Below, piece by piece: positions 38,907 to 47,919 of a stretch of 64,000 nt of DNA (the stretch's first letter is position 1; the number at the start of each line of letters is the position of its first letter). A model generated the notes under the pieces. The model made no database searches. It worked only from the letters and a program-made list of their open reading frames with translations, and was not told the DNA's origin. The DNA comes from Pseudomonas asplenii (GTDB lineage Bacteria > Pseudomonadota > Gammaproteobacteria > Pseudomonadales > Pseudomonadaceae). The DNA is taken from positions 3,968,001 to 4,032,000 of the forward strand of contig NZ_LT629777.1 in assembly GCF_900105475.1 (NCBI RefSeq), read 5' to 3'. The position numbers were made by a program, and so were the translations under genes.

Positions 38907-39683
38907 CTACAGGCCTTTTCGTTCGGTGAGCGATTGGAGTGTCCAACCATTCGCCTGCAGGCAATGCTTGACCGCAGCGGCCATCTCTAAGGCCTCTGAT
39001 GAGTCGCCGTGCACACAAATGCTATCGATTTTTACCGGCAGACGGGTCCCGGTTACCGTGGTGATATGATTCGTCTCGATCATGTCCAGTACCCGCCGCG
39101 CCGCGATCTCCGGATCATGTATTACTGCGCCAGGCAGCTTGCGAGACAGAAGGTACCCACTTTCGTCATAAGCACGATCCGCAAAGATTTCCCGCGCCAC
39201 CCTCAGGCCTGCTCGTTCGGCCACACGCTCCGTGAGGCTATAGGGCGGGATGACGAAGATCATGTCAGGATCCACTGCTTTTACGGCGTTGACGATCGCT
39301 TGGGAAAGTCCTTCGTCCACCGCCGCCATGTTTCCAAGCGCTCCATGCGCTTTGAAGTGTGTCACCCGGCCGCCATGAAGCTTGGTGACAGCCTGCAGAG
39401 CACCTATTTGATAGGCGACGATCTGCTCGATGTCTGCGGGCGATTGCCCAGGTATCTGGCGGCGACCAAAGCCCCATAAATCCATAAAGCCTGGATGCGC
39501 GCCGATGCCGACGTTTTCCTTTAAGGCCTTGGTGACGGTGTCTCTCATTACGAGAGGGTCACCTGCGTGAAAACCGCATGCCACATTGGCGGATGTCACG
39601 ATTTCCAAAAGCGCGGCATCGTTTCCCATGGTGTACGGGCCATAGCTTTCCCCCATGTCGGAATTCAAATCGATGAACTTCAT
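38907..39683 (-). CDS. pxpA: LamB/YcsF-family 5-oxoprolinase subunit A (cluster 1)
   Basis: 258 residues. Family motifs: IDLNSDMGESYGPYTMG, SANVACGFHAGDP, GIGAHPGFMDLWGFGRR, HGALGNMAAVD and DSICVHGDS. PxpA acts with PxpBC in the ATP-dependent opening of 5-oxoproline to glutamate in E. coli. Overlaps the carrier-like gene by 4 bases. Last gene of the MFS - pxpB - pxpC - carrier - pxpA operon. Confidence 0.93.
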   Translation of the reverse strand: MKFIDLNSDMGESYGPYTMGNDAALLEIVTSANVACGFHAGDPLVMRDTVTKALKENVGIGAHPGFMDLWGFGRRQIPGQSPADIEQIVAYQIGALQAVTKLHGGRVTHFKAHGALGNMAAVDEGLSQAIVNAVKAVDPDMIFVIPPYSLTERVAERAGLRVAREIFADRAYDESGYLLSRKLPGAVIHDPEIAARRVLDMIETNHITTVTGTRLPVKIDSICVHGDSSEALEMAAAVKHCLQANGWTLQSLTERKGL

Positions 39684-40120
39684 TCAATCGCTCCTTGGCA
39701 ACGCAGTTTGAATAAGGCTGCGCCGTAATCAACGGTCGTGCCTGGTTTCACCAGTACCTCTTGAATCACCCCATCGGAATGGCTGATGACGGGAAAAAGC
39801 AGGAATCCAATTTGGATGAAACCTACCGTTTCCCCGGCCGTAATAGTGCGTTCTTGACCGTATACGTCATAGCGCCTCGCCGGATGAAAAGGTAGAAAGC
39901 TCCCGATTCCTGGACTCTCAATCACAGGGGAGGGCGCCGCTGCCGGGAGCAGCAGTCGCGCTGATTGTGTGGTTGCGGTTACCGGCAACGTCTGCCGAGG
40001 GGAAATTGCCTTTTTGACGAGCCGAACGCTGAGCGTCGCGCTATCCAGTTCGAGTTCCTCAAAGTGGCTGGCGGCAAACGCACGGCAAAGTTCGCTGATT
40101 TCCGTAAAACTCATGGACAC
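39680..40120 (-). CDS. Biotin-carrier-like protein without the biotin lysine
   Basis: 146 residues. N-terminal helix region FTEISELCRAFAASHFEELELD and C-terminal biotinyl/lipoyl-like domain (about 75-140) as in AccB subunits, ending IQEVLVKPGTTVDYGAALFKL. Where carrier proteins have the hairpin E-(V/A)-M-K, this protein reads FIQIGFLLFP, so the biotin-accepting Lys is replaced by Phe106. No biotin carboxylase gene is present in this operon, unlike the cluster at 56-60 kb. It may be a structural subunit that no longer carries CO2. Overlaps both neighbours. Confidence 0.85.
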   Translation of the reverse strand: MSMSFTEISELCRAFAASHFEELELDSATLSVRLVKKAISPRQTLPVTATTQSARLLLPAAAPSPVIESPGIGSFLPFHPARRYDVYGQERTITAGETVGFIQIGFLLFPVISHSDGVIQEVLVKPGTTVDYGAALFKLRCQGAIE

Positions 40121-41055
40121 ATGACCCCTCGAAGCGTTGAAAGCCTGTCGAAGTAGTCTTGTTCATCTGCTTCCGCTTCGGCAGCCTCTTCAATCGAGCA
40201 ATGTCGAAATTGTATGATCTTGCCCGGCGCGAATTGCGCGATAAGCCTCAGGTCGCTTGAAATCACCGAACCTAACCGTGGATATCCGCCAGTAGTCTGT
40301 GCATCAGCAAGCAGTACGATGGGTTGTCCACTCGGTGGTAACTGGATCAAACCCGGCAGGACACCATAGGAAAGCAGCTCAATATGACTGGCAAACTGAA
40401 TCATCGGTCCTTCCAGTCGGAAACCTATCCTGCTGCTTTGCCTGGATATGGTCCAGTCTGCCTCGCAGAAGGAACGCACATGCGCCTGGGACAATTGGTC
40501 CATTTCAAATCCCGGTACAAACCTGATGACGTTACTGTCAGGTATACCTGGTGGTGAGGCGCCAAAACTGTAGTGTGTCTCAGATGATCGGTCGCTTCGT
40601 ATGGCGAGCCGGTCACCGGCTCTAAGTGTCCGGCCGTGATGCCCGCCGAATCCGCCTTTCAGATCAGTGCTGGCGGATTCCAATACTGTCTCAACATCGA
40701 GCCGGCCAGCGAAAGTGAGGTATCCGATACCACCGTCGGGACCAGATTCAATTCGCAGTATTTGTCCCGTATGACCAGTGGTTCTCCACCAGGGGGGAAG
40801 TTCTTTGCCATCCAGCAGGGCCTTGCCAGTTGTGCCCGTCACGGCAAATGCCTGAGTCGTCAGAAAACGTATCTCGATAGGGAATATCAGTACCTCAATG
40901 GCTGGTCTGTTGGCCTCATTTCCCAACAGTGCGTTTCCCACCTGCAAGGCGAGGGCGTCAAGCGCACCTGAAGAACCCACCCCCAGTTTCCGATGACCAA
41001 ATCGTCCTAGATCTTGCACGCTACACCCAGGCATGCACTTCAAAATTTCGATCAT
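40111..41055 (-). CDS. pxpC: PxpC-like carboxyltransferase-family subunit (cluster 1)
   Basis: 314 residues of the AHS2/PxpC family: CSVQDLGRFGHRKLGVGSSGALD at the N-terminus, YLTFAGRLDVETVL, GGFGGHHGRTLRAGDRLAI and GLIQLPPSGQPIVLLADAQTTGGYPRLG near the C-terminus. The GSRSTY motif of typical members is replaced by ESASTD, so it has diverged from the standard type. It forms a complex with PxpB. Confidence 0.9.
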   Translation of the reverse strand: MIEILKCMPGCSVQDLGRFGHRKLGVGSSGALDALALQVGNALLGNEANRPAIEVLIFPIEIRFLTTQAFAVTGTTGKALLDGKELPPWWRTTGHTGQILRIESGPDGGIGYLTFAGRLDVETVLESASTDLKGGFGGHHGRTLRAGDRLAIRSDRSSETHYSFGASPPGIPDSNVIRFVPGFEMDQLSQAHVRSFCEADWTISRQSSRIGFRLEGPMIQFASHIELLSYGVLPGLIQLPPSGQPIVLLADAQTTGGYPRLGSVISSDLRLIAQFAPGKIIQFRHCSIEEAAEAEADEQDYFDRLSTLRGVMCP

Positions 41056-41711
41056 GCTGTGACACCCAGGATTTCAAACCTCACCGTATCGCCCGGAGCA
41101 AGCAGCGCCGGAGGCGTGATACGGTGATCGAAGAACACCGTATCGGTCGTGCCTATCAAATTCCAACCGCTAGGCAAGGTGGCCGCAGTGACCCCGGCCT
41201 GGCTGCCACCTATGGCCACAGTGCCCTTGCTGACACTGGCTCTTGGCTCCGCGCGACGGGGTATATGCAGTTGCGGATCTAACCCGCCCAGATAAGCAAA
41301 ACCTGGATGAGCCCCCAGGCAAAAGACGGTGTACTCGGCCATTGCGTGGCGCTTAACGAATGCGTCGATCGGCAGGCCCGCATAATGTGCTGCTTGAGCG
41401 AGATCAGCTCCGCCGTCACCGCCATAATGGACACCGATAGTAACGGTAGAGGTGATTCGTGCCTGGCTTTGCTCTGCACATTGGTCCCAAAGCTCTGATA
41501 GCAGTGGAAAGGCGTTTTCCCTTGCGCCTACGGAGTCAAGGATCAGCAGCAGGTTGTTCATACCTGGCACTGTTTCGACCAAGCCTGGGAGGCAGCGGCA
41601 GGCTGTGTCTAAAGACCAGTAGATCCTCTGCATCCCGATAGAAGCCTGACCTTGTTGGGACTCGATCAGAATCCCTCGCGTGCCCATGCGGTGATATTTT
41701 GGAGCGTTCAT
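41052..41711 (-). CDS. pxpB: PxpB/KipI-like subunit (cluster 1)
   Basis: 219 residues of the AHS1 family. VHYGGDGGADLAQAAHYAGL, FCLGAHPGFAYLGGLDPQLH, PRRAEPRASVSKGTVAIGGSQ (split here as one continuous family block) and GWNLIGTTD. The usual APGFPYL tract reads AHPGFAYL. The ATG at 41711 follows GAGG. Overlaps pxpC by 4 bases. Together with PxpC it would phosphorylate and open a lactam ring. Confidence 0.9.
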   Translation of the reverse strand: MNAPKYHRMGTRGILIESQQGQASIGMQRIYWSLDTACRCLPGLVETVPGMNNLLLILDSVGARENAFPLLSELWDQCAEQSQARITSTVTIGVHYGGDGGADLAQAAHYAGLPIDAFVKRHAMAEYTVFCLGAHPGFAYLGGLDPQLHIPRRAEPRASVSKGTVAIGGSQAGVTAATLPSGWNLIGTTDTVFFDHRITPPALLAPGDTVRFEILGVTA

Positions 41712-41866
41712 CGTGCCTCGCGTTGAGCGCCAGATCTGAGCTGAGCAATCACCTGATCGCCTCATCGGCGATGCGGTCTGGCGACTTGCTTTAGAGAGAC
41801 GCGGTAGTTGATTTCATGACCGAGATGCAACCCACGGCGCTAGCCGAGGCTTGCCAAGCGGCTTGC

Positions 41867-43204
41867 TCATGAACTGATATGTTCCAGCGGTTGTTTGCGG
41901 GTTTCTTTCCCGACAAACGCGATGATTAAAGCGAAAGCCAAAAGCACCGCGCCCACTATTCCAATCACCAGCCTAATGCCTCCCGCCGCGAATATCGCGG
42001 GGATCGCAAAGGGGATCATTGTCGCCACTAGCCTTGCGACGGCACTGCACGTGCCGGTTCCTCGCATCCGAAGCCGGGTTGGGAAAAGTTCGGACAAGTA
42101 GATGGCTTGCCCTACGACAACGACGGTATAAATCGACGATATGAGAAGGAAACCTACGCCGATCAGAGTGGCTTCATCCGTCAAAGATACGTAGACGGCA
42201 GCTAAAACAGCCGCGCAAATGGCCGCGCAGACGAGGATGGGTTTTCTACCCACCCGGTCCACCAAAAGTAGAGCGATTAAGCCTCCTACGGGCCCGCCAA
42301 AACTCATGATTGTGTTCCACTGCAGCGACTTCACGATGCCAAGCCCCTGCTGAACAAAGAACGAAGGCAACCAACTGACGAGACCGTACAGGCAAATTTG
42401 GATAGTGATCATGATGGATATGCCCACCACCATCTTGGAGCGTTGACCTCTTTGGAAGAGATCCCCGATGGCTGCAGTCTCGATGGCCGCAGCCGGCCCG
42501 GTGGGATGTGAAGGAGCGAGAGGGGCAACGTTCATCGATTTTTCCACCGAGGAGACAATTGCATCCGCTTCGTCAAATCTGCCTTTGGATGCGAGCCAGC
42601 GTGGAGATTCCGGCATGGACTTTCGCAGTCCCCAGATGATCAGCGCTGCGACGCCCGCTATGCCGAACATCCACCGCCAACCCAGGTTTGGTATGACCCA
42701 CAGCGCACAGGCACCAGCGACGAACAAGGCGGACTGGGCAATAAAAGACAAGAATGCAACGAGTCGGCCGCGCTTCGCAGGCGGAACGAACTCGCTCAAT
42801 GTGGCAAACCCCAGAACCAGTTCGCCCCCCAAGCCTATACCCATCAGAAAACGCAAGCCGATCAAGACGTACATGTTTGGAGAGAACGCGGCGGCTAAGG
42901 ATGCAAGGCCGAAAATCGCCAAATTGATCTGGTAGCAATAGCGCCGGCCAATCCGATCACCAAGGATGCCGGAGGTCCAAGCACCAATAATAAATCCCAT
43001 GAAGGTCGCTGAGATAAACCAAGCATTCAGCTGCGTGGTGCTCCACTGTTCAGCTAGAAGTGCTCCCAGCACGCTGCCCGCCAAGGCGAGTTCAAAGGAG
43101 TCGAGAAACAAGCCCGCGCCGATCATGAAAATCAGCCGGTAGTGAAAACGCCCGACCGGGAGTCGATCCAGTCTGCTGGCAATACTGAGCTCGGAATGCT
43201 TCAT
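41867..43204 (-). CDS. MFS metabolite:proton symporter
   Basis: 445 residues with 12 transmembrane helices. Motif A-type loops SGILGDRIGRRYCYQ and LLVDRVGRKPIL; the FLSEFVPPAKRGRLVAF-type loop after TM4-5 and LSELFPTRLRMRGTGTCSAVAR are those of the aromatic-acid/metabolite MHS branch. First gene of the pxp operon, 155 bases upstream of pxpB, so probably imports the substrate. A shared operator lies about 195 bases upstream. The ATG at 43204 follows GACGAG; a TTG at 43219 is an alternative. Confidence 0.9.
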   Translation of the reverse strand: MKHSELSIASRLDRLPVGRFHYRLIFMIGAGLFLDSFELALAGSVLGALLAEQWSTTQLNAWFISATFMGFIIGAWTSGILGDRIGRRYCYQINLAIFGLASLAAAFSPNMYVLIGLRFLMGIGLGGELVLGFATLSEFVPPAKRGRLVAFLSFIAQSALFVAGACALWVIPNLGWRWMFGIAGVAALIIWGLRKSMPESPRWLASKGRFDEADAIVSSVEKSMNVAPLAPSHPTGPAAAIETAAIGDLFQRGQRSKMVVGISIMITIQICLYGLVSWLPSFFVQQGLGIVKSLQWNTIMSFGGPVGGLIALLLVDRVGRKPILVCAAICAAVLAAVYVSLTDEATLIGVGFLLISSIYTVVVVGQAIYLSELFPTRLRMRGTGTCSAVARLVATMIPFAIPAIFAAGGIRLVIGIVGAVLLAFALIIAFVGKETRKQPLEHISS

Positions 43205-43590
43205 GCGCTTACTCGTCAATGAGTGGTTGGGCTTTGCTTAGCGATCGCCCGGTTGCGGCAGAGGATTCAGGTTTTGATGTGTTGAGTTGGTCGCAGCAGC
43301 GCGGGTCTCAACGAGCGGTGTTCGATGCTGGTGGTGCATCTTTGCCCTCCCAGTGTTTGTTGTTTTGTGGATAGTACGATGGGGTCGTGAGTCATTTAAG
43401 CGATATTTAGTGATCGCTCAAATTCACTTTTTTTCATGTTTTGGTGCGGCTGCGCTGTTGCCATTGGATTGTGGTGCTGTTCGTGGCGAGCAAGCGTTTT
43501 GCTCATTCAGAAGGGCTCGGCATTGCGGGATCGGAACTTTAGAGATAGTTTCGATGCTCGTATCTTTACTTTTATTCATGAGGTTTTTCA
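43205..43590. other. Divergent promoter region between the MFS gene and LysR gene
   Basis: About 390 bases with no gene. Holds the operator dyad at 43399-43418 near the centre and a T-rich stretch to its right. Confidence 0.6.
43399..43418. promoter_or_regulatory. Operator dyad, copy 1 (GCGAT-N8-ATCGC)
   Basis: AGCGATATTTAGTGATCGCT. Its reverse complement shares GATC-x-CTAAATATCGCT with the rraA upstream site at 44615-44631 (16 of 17 positions). Placed between divergent MFS and LysR genes, where LysR proteins bind. Confidence 0.7.
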
Positions 43591-44511
43591 GTGATCACGT
43601 TCAAGCAGCTCGAGGCCATTTACTGGATTGTCGAGTTAGGTAGCTTCGAATCTGCGTCGACGAAGCTGAACATGTCTCAGTCGGCAATTTCCAAACGAAT
43701 ACAGGAGATGGAGGAGGCCTTTGATACTCCCATTTTTGACCGAACGAAACGCAGTGCGCGACTGACCGAAAAGGGGACGGAGCTTTTCGAGTACGCGGCC
43801 GAAATGCTCCGTCAACGCGACTATCTTTTGGAGCGAATCAGCTCCAAACAGGTTCTGGTCAGACGTTTCAGGCTTGGCGTAACGGAACTGACGGCGCTGA
43901 CCTGGCTGCCGGCGCTGATCGAGAGTATTCGAGATGCGTATCCCATGGTCGCCCTGGAGCCATCTGTCGAACTTAGCTCGGAACTGTTCAAGAAGTTGGA
44001 GGCAGATCAACTCGACCTCATCATCATCCCGGACGTTTTCAGCGATGCGAGATTTGTCTCGACACCGCTCAAAACGGTAGAAAATGCTTGGATGAGTGCT
44101 CCGCACCTCTTCGATCGTCCCTGCCCAGTCGATCTACAGGAGTTGGCTTCATTTACTGTGCTGACGCAGGGAGGGAGTTCAGGAACGGGGCTGATCTATG
44201 ATCGATGGTTTGCACAGCATAATGTGCGCTTTAATCGCGCTATCACCAGTAACTATCTGGTCGCCCAGGTGGGGCTCACGCTGTCAGGGCTCGGTATCAG
44301 CTATCTCCCCAAGGAATGCTTGGCCCCGCTATTGGAGCAAGGCCTGCTCAGGGTGATCGAGACGCGGCCAGGGCTGCCACAAGTGCGTTACGCAGCGTTG
44401 CACCGTGCTGACCGATTACTGGGGCTAAGCGTGGAGGTGGCGCGACTGGCCGCGCAAACCTGTGATTTCGGGACAATGCTTCTGCAGGGGCGCCACTCAG
44501 CCGTGGGTTGA
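43591..44511 (+). CDS. LysR-family regulator of the catabolic cluster
   Basis: 306 residues (GTG start after GAGG). HTH: FKQLEAIYWIVELGSFESAS with SQSAISKRIQEMEE. Effector domain segments LGVTELTALTWLPAL and LSGLGISYLPKE are nearly the same as in the LysR at 33-34 kb, marking them as paralogues. Divergent from the MFS-pxp operon and upstream of rraA; the shared dyads suggest it controls both. Confidence 0.92.
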   Translation: MITFKQLEAIYWIVELGSFESASTKLNMSQSAISKRIQEMEEAFDTPIFDRTKRSARLTEKGTELFEYAAEMLRQRDYLLERISSKQVLVRRFRLGVTELTALTWLPALIESIRDAYPMVALEPSVELSSELFKKLEADQLDLIIIPDVFSDARFVSTPLKTVENAWMSAPHLFDRPCPVDLQELASFTVLTQGGSSGTGLIYDRWFAQHNVRFNRAITSNYLVAQVGLTLSGLGISYLPKECLAPLLEQGLLRVIETRPGLPQVRYAALHRADRLLGLSVEVARLAAQTCDFGTMLLQGRHSAVG

Positions 44512-44602
44512 TAGCCGCGCGTGCGCTGCCTGTCCTTCGACTCGCCATATAAGAAGGAACGAGGCTTTCTCTCTAAACTGATGCAACGTTTCATCACTCT
44601 AG

Positions 44603-44631
44603 GCGATCTTTTTTGATCGCTAAATATCGCT
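44603..44631. promoter_or_regulatory. Operator dyad, copy 2, with an extra half site
   Basis: GCGAT-CTTTTTTG-ATCGC (44603-44620) has the same N8 spacing as copy 1; a third ATCGC half lies at 44626-44630. The site ends about 73 bases before the rraA start codon. Confidence 0.7.
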
Positions 44632-44703
44632 AAAAGTATCTGTTTGCCTTCCATAAGATTAATGGGCAGCCCCCAGGGCTCCCACCTTATCCGGAGGTTT
44701 CTC

Positions 44704-45369
44704 ATGTCATTGCCAGGTACTCGTATTCTTCCTTCTCCTGCGCTCGCTTCTTCGGAAACGATCGAATCCTTTCGCAGCGTTGTAACGCCTCATATCAGTG
44801 ACAACCTGGGTCGTCACATTGGTGCCCGCGGGCTCAATCGATACAACCGGACGGGCAAGCTGGTGGGAACCGCGCTGACAGTTAAAACCCGACCGGGCGA
44901 CAACCTTTACATTTATAAGGCGCTCACGATGATCGAGCCTGGCCACGTGTTGGTTATCGACGCGCAAGGCGACGAGACCAACGCAGTCATCGGTGAACTG
45001 ATCAAGCTCTACGCAGAACAACGGGGCTGCGTAGGCTTTATCGTAGACGGGGCGATCCGTGATGTAGCCGCTTTCGAAAACACGCCGCTATACGCCCGCA
45101 GCGTCGTGCATTGCGGTCCGTACAAGAGCGGTCCTGGTGAGATTAACGTGCCTGTTTCCATCGGCGGCATGATCGTAAACCCAGGTGACATCATTGTGGG
45201 AGACGAGGATGGCTTCGTTGCCTTTTCCCAGGCAGACGCACCTGAAGTGTTGCGCAAGGCGAAGCAGCACGAGGCCCATGAAGAAGAAGTGAAAGCCGAA
45301 ATCGCCAGTGGTGAGGTTTATCAGGCATGGCTTGATAAAGTGCTGAAAAACAATGGCTTGGCTGGATAA
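44704..45369 (+). CDS. RraA-family aldolase/decarboxylase
   Basis: 221 residues. Family motifs: VVTPHISDNLGR, LVGTALTVKTRPGDNLYIYKAL, GHVLVIDAQGD, GFIVDGAIRDVAAF (Arg-Asp pair that binds substrate and metal) and VNPGDIIVGDEDGFV. Catalytic members cleave 4-hydroxy-4-methyl-2-oxoglutarate to two pyruvate or decarboxylate oxaloacetate; the presence of the RD pair points to an enzyme rather than an RNase E inhibitor. The ATG follows GGAGG. The aminotransferase gene begins 12 bases later. Confidence 0.9.
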   Translation: MSLPGTRILPSPALASSETIESFRSVVTPHISDNLGRHIGARGLNRYNRTGKLVGTALTVKTRPGDNLYIYKALTMIEPGHVLVIDAQGDETNAVIGELIKLYAEQRGCVGFIVDGAIRDVAAFENTPLYARSVVHCGPYKSGPGEINVPVSIGGMIVNPGDIIVGDEDGFVAFSQADAPEVLRKAKQHEAHEEEVKAEIASGEVYQAWLDKVLKNNGLAG

Positions 45370-45381
45370 GGGGACAGGTCG

Positions 45382-46590
45382 ATGAGTCAGCAGTTTCTAT
45401 CCGAACGCGTATTGGGCATCGCGCCGTCCCCCAGCGTCGAAGCTAACGCTTTAGTAGGCAAGCTCAGGGCTGAAGGCAAGGACATCGTCAACTTCACCAT
45501 TGGCGAACCCGATCTGGATACCCCGGGGCACATCCTGAAAGCCGCACAATATGCGATGGAGCATGGGGAAACCCATTACACGAGCACCACAGGCACACTC
45601 GCTTTACGCGAAGCCATTATCTTGAAATTGCAGCGTGACAACGGTGTCTCGTATGGCCTGGACGAAGTCGTTGCGGGCTGTGGCGGCAAGCACATTATTT
45701 ATCACGCCCTGGCGGCGACGCTGAATCGTTATGATGAGGTGATCGTTCACACGCCGTACTGGGTGTCCTACCCGGATATCGCCAAACTGAACGATGCCAC
45801 TCCGGTCATTATTCCTGGCTGCGAGTCGAATGGATTCAAGCTCCAACCCGCGGAGCTTGACGCAGCAATTACTCCGAAAACGAAGTGGGTGATCCTCAAT
45901 ACTCCGAACAATCCCAGTGGCGCAGTCTACAGCGAGGCAGAGCTGGAAGGCCTAGCCAAGGTATTGAGAAAGCACCCGCACGTGCTGATCATGTCCGACG
46001 AAATCTACGAGCATTTCGTTTACGGCGAATCCGCCCATCTGTCACTCGTCAAGGTGGCGCCCGATCTAAAAGAGCGGACTCTGATACTCAATGGCGCCTC
46101 GAAAGGCTACGCGATGACGGGCTGGCGTCTGGGCTTTGGGGCCGGCCCTAAATTCCTGATCGCTGCGATCGGCAAACTGTTGTCCCAAACGACCACGTGT
46201 CCTAGCTCGATCAGCCAGGCCGCGGCAGTCGCAGCCTTTGCCGGTGATCAAGCGCCTATCCAGTCCATGCGCGAAATCTACACGGCACGCAGGGAGCGTA
46301 TGGCTGAGCTGCTGCGTCCCGTTGGAGGCGTGACTTTCACTTTGCCCGACGGTGCTTTCTACATCTATGCCAATGTCGCTGGACTTATAGGTAAGAAAAC
46401 CCCAGCGGGAGTAAGCATCCAATCGGACACCGAACTGGTCAAATTTCTGTTGGAAGAAGGGGGCGTGGCCACCGTGGCCGGAGCGGCATATGGGCTTTCG
46501 CCCTATGTTCGACTGAGCTTCGCGAGTTCGATGGACGTCATTGAAGAGGGCTGTAAACGGTTCCAAATGGCCTGCGAAAAATTGTCCTGA
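45382..46590 (+). CDS. PLP-dependent aminotransferase (aspartate aminotransferase type)
   Basis: 402 residues, fold type I. NFTIGEPDLDTPGHI at the start, TPYWVSYPDIAKL, NTPNNPSGAVY, SDEIYEHFVYG and the PLP lysine in NGASKGYAMTGWRLG; C-terminal Arg in YVRLSFASS binds the substrate carboxylate. It would move an amino group from a dicarboxylic amino acid. Between an RraA aldolase and a dicarboxylate symporter gene, which fits conversion of a glutamate analogue to its 2-oxo acid. Confidence 0.93.
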   Translation: MSQQFLSERVLGIAPSPSVEANALVGKLRAEGKDIVNFTIGEPDLDTPGHILKAAQYAMEHGETHYTSTTGTLALREAIILKLQRDNGVSYGLDEVVAGCGGKHIIYHALAATLNRYDEVIVHTPYWVSYPDIAKLNDATPVIIPGCESNGFKLQPAELDAAITPKTKWVILNTPNNPSGAVYSEAELEGLAKVLRKHPHVLIMSDEIYEHFVYGESAHLSLVKVAPDLKERTLILNGASKGYAMTGWRLGFGAGPKFLIAAIGKLLSQTTTCPSSISQAAAVAAFAGDQAPIQSMREIYTARRERMAELLRPVGGVTFTLPDGAFYIYANVAGLIGKKTPAGVSIQSDTELVKFLLEEGGVATVAGAAYGLSPYVRLSFASSMDVIEEGCKRFQMACEKLS

Positions 46591-46662
46591 AGCTAACCCC
46601 TCCACGCGCGCCTCTCCAGGCGCGCATGAAAGATCATTTATTAAAATAAAAGGCGAATAGCC

Positions 46663-47919
46663 ATGAATAAGCCACGCATACCCCTAGTTATTCAAATAAT
46701 GTTGGGGCTGGCCGCTGGTATTGTAGTTGGCGCGATCCTTCATCAATTCCCAGAATTGCGCCCATGGATGATCAGTAATGTTCTTCAACCTGCCGGCGAC
46801 ATTTTTATTCGTTTGATGAAAATGATCGTCGTCCCGATCGTCTTTGCCTGCATGGTTGTTGGCATTGCGGGTAGCGGTGATGGCAAATCCTTAGGTCGCG
46901 TGGGTGCAAAAACCCTGGGCTATTTTTTTGCGGTCACCACCACCGCCATTATCGTGGGGTTGGTCATTGGCAATCTGCTGCAGCCAGGTACAGGCACAGA
47001 CCTGGCCAGCCTGAAGGCTGCGGATATCAATATTGCGGCGACCAGTACAGCCAATCACGGTATCGCGCAGATAATCCTGAATATCATCCCTGATAACATC
47101 GTCGATGCCATGGCAAAGGGCAATTTGCTACCAGTGCTGTTCTTTGCCGTTATGTTCGGGCTTGGCGTATCGAAGCTGCCCAAGGAGCGCAAGCAGCCAC
47201 TGATCGACAGCCTGCGCGGCGTTTCCGAGGCGATGTTCAAGATAACGTCGATGATCATGGCGTATTCACCCATAGGCGTTTTCGGCATGATCGCAGTGAC
47301 CGTCGCGAACTTCGGGTTCGGATCACTCCTTCCGCTGGTCAAGCTGATTCTCGTCAGCTACGCAGCCATCATTTTCTTCGCTTTCGCCGTATTGGGTTCG
47401 ATCGCCAAATTTGCAGGCATTGATTTCATCGGTCTGATCAAGCATCTCAAAGATGAACTGATCCTGGCGTTTTCCAGCGCCAGCTCGGCAGCGGTCATGC
47501 CGCAGCTCATGGCCAAGTTGGAAACCTTTGGCGCACCGCGGTCGTTGGTCAGTTTCGTTGTGCCGATTGGATATTCTTTCAATCTGGACGGGGCGTCGTT
47601 GTTCTTGGGTATCGGTACGTTGTTCGTTGCGCAGCTTTATGGCATTGACCTGAGCCTCTCCACCCAGGCCTTGCTGGTCGTTACGATGGTTTTGACCTCG
47701 AAAGGGGCAGCTGGCGTCCCTGGGTTCATGTTTGTCATTCTGTCCGCCACGTTGGCGAGCGCGGGATTACCGCTGGAGGGAATTGCATTTATTGCGGGTG
47801 TGTACCGCCTGATGGACATGCCTACTACTGCGTTGAACGTCCTGGGCAACGCACTGGCACCGCTGGTGATTGCCAAGTGGGACGGCGTTTTTCAAGGTAG
47901 TTGTCGCGTCACCGTCTAA
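46663..47919 (+). CDS. Dicarboxylate/amino-acid:cation symporter, C-terminus replaced by IS end
   Basis: 418 residues of the GltP/DctA (DAACS) family: MKMIVVPIVFACMVVGIAG, FSSASSAAVMPQLM (serine-rich hairpin), GYSFNLDGASLFLG and MPTTALNVLGNALAP. The last native residues are about KWDGVF; the final SCRVTV and the stop come from the terminal repeat of the IS at 47898. Only a short tail is lost, so the protein may work. It would import glutamate- or aspartate-like compounds. Confidence 0.9.
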   Translation: MNKPRIPLVIQIMLGLAAGIVVGAILHQFPELRPWMISNVLQPAGDIFIRLMKMIVVPIVFACMVVGIAGSGDGKSLGRVGAKTLGYFFAVTTTAIIVGLVIGNLLQPGTGTDLASLKAADINIAATSTANHGIAQIILNIIPDNIVDAMAKGNLLPVLFFAVMFGLGVSKLPKERKQPLIDSLRGVSEAMFKITSMIMAYSPIGVFGMIAVTVANFGFGSLLPLVKLILVSYAAIIFFAFAVLGSIAKFAGIDFIGLIKHLKDELILAFSSASSAAVMPQLMAKLETFGAPRSLVSFVVPIGYSFNLDGASLFLGIGTLFVAQLYGIDLSLSTQALLVVTMVLTSKGAAGVPGFMFVILSATLASAGLPLEGIAFIAGVYRLMDMPTTALNVLGNALAPLVIAKWDGVFQGSCRVTV

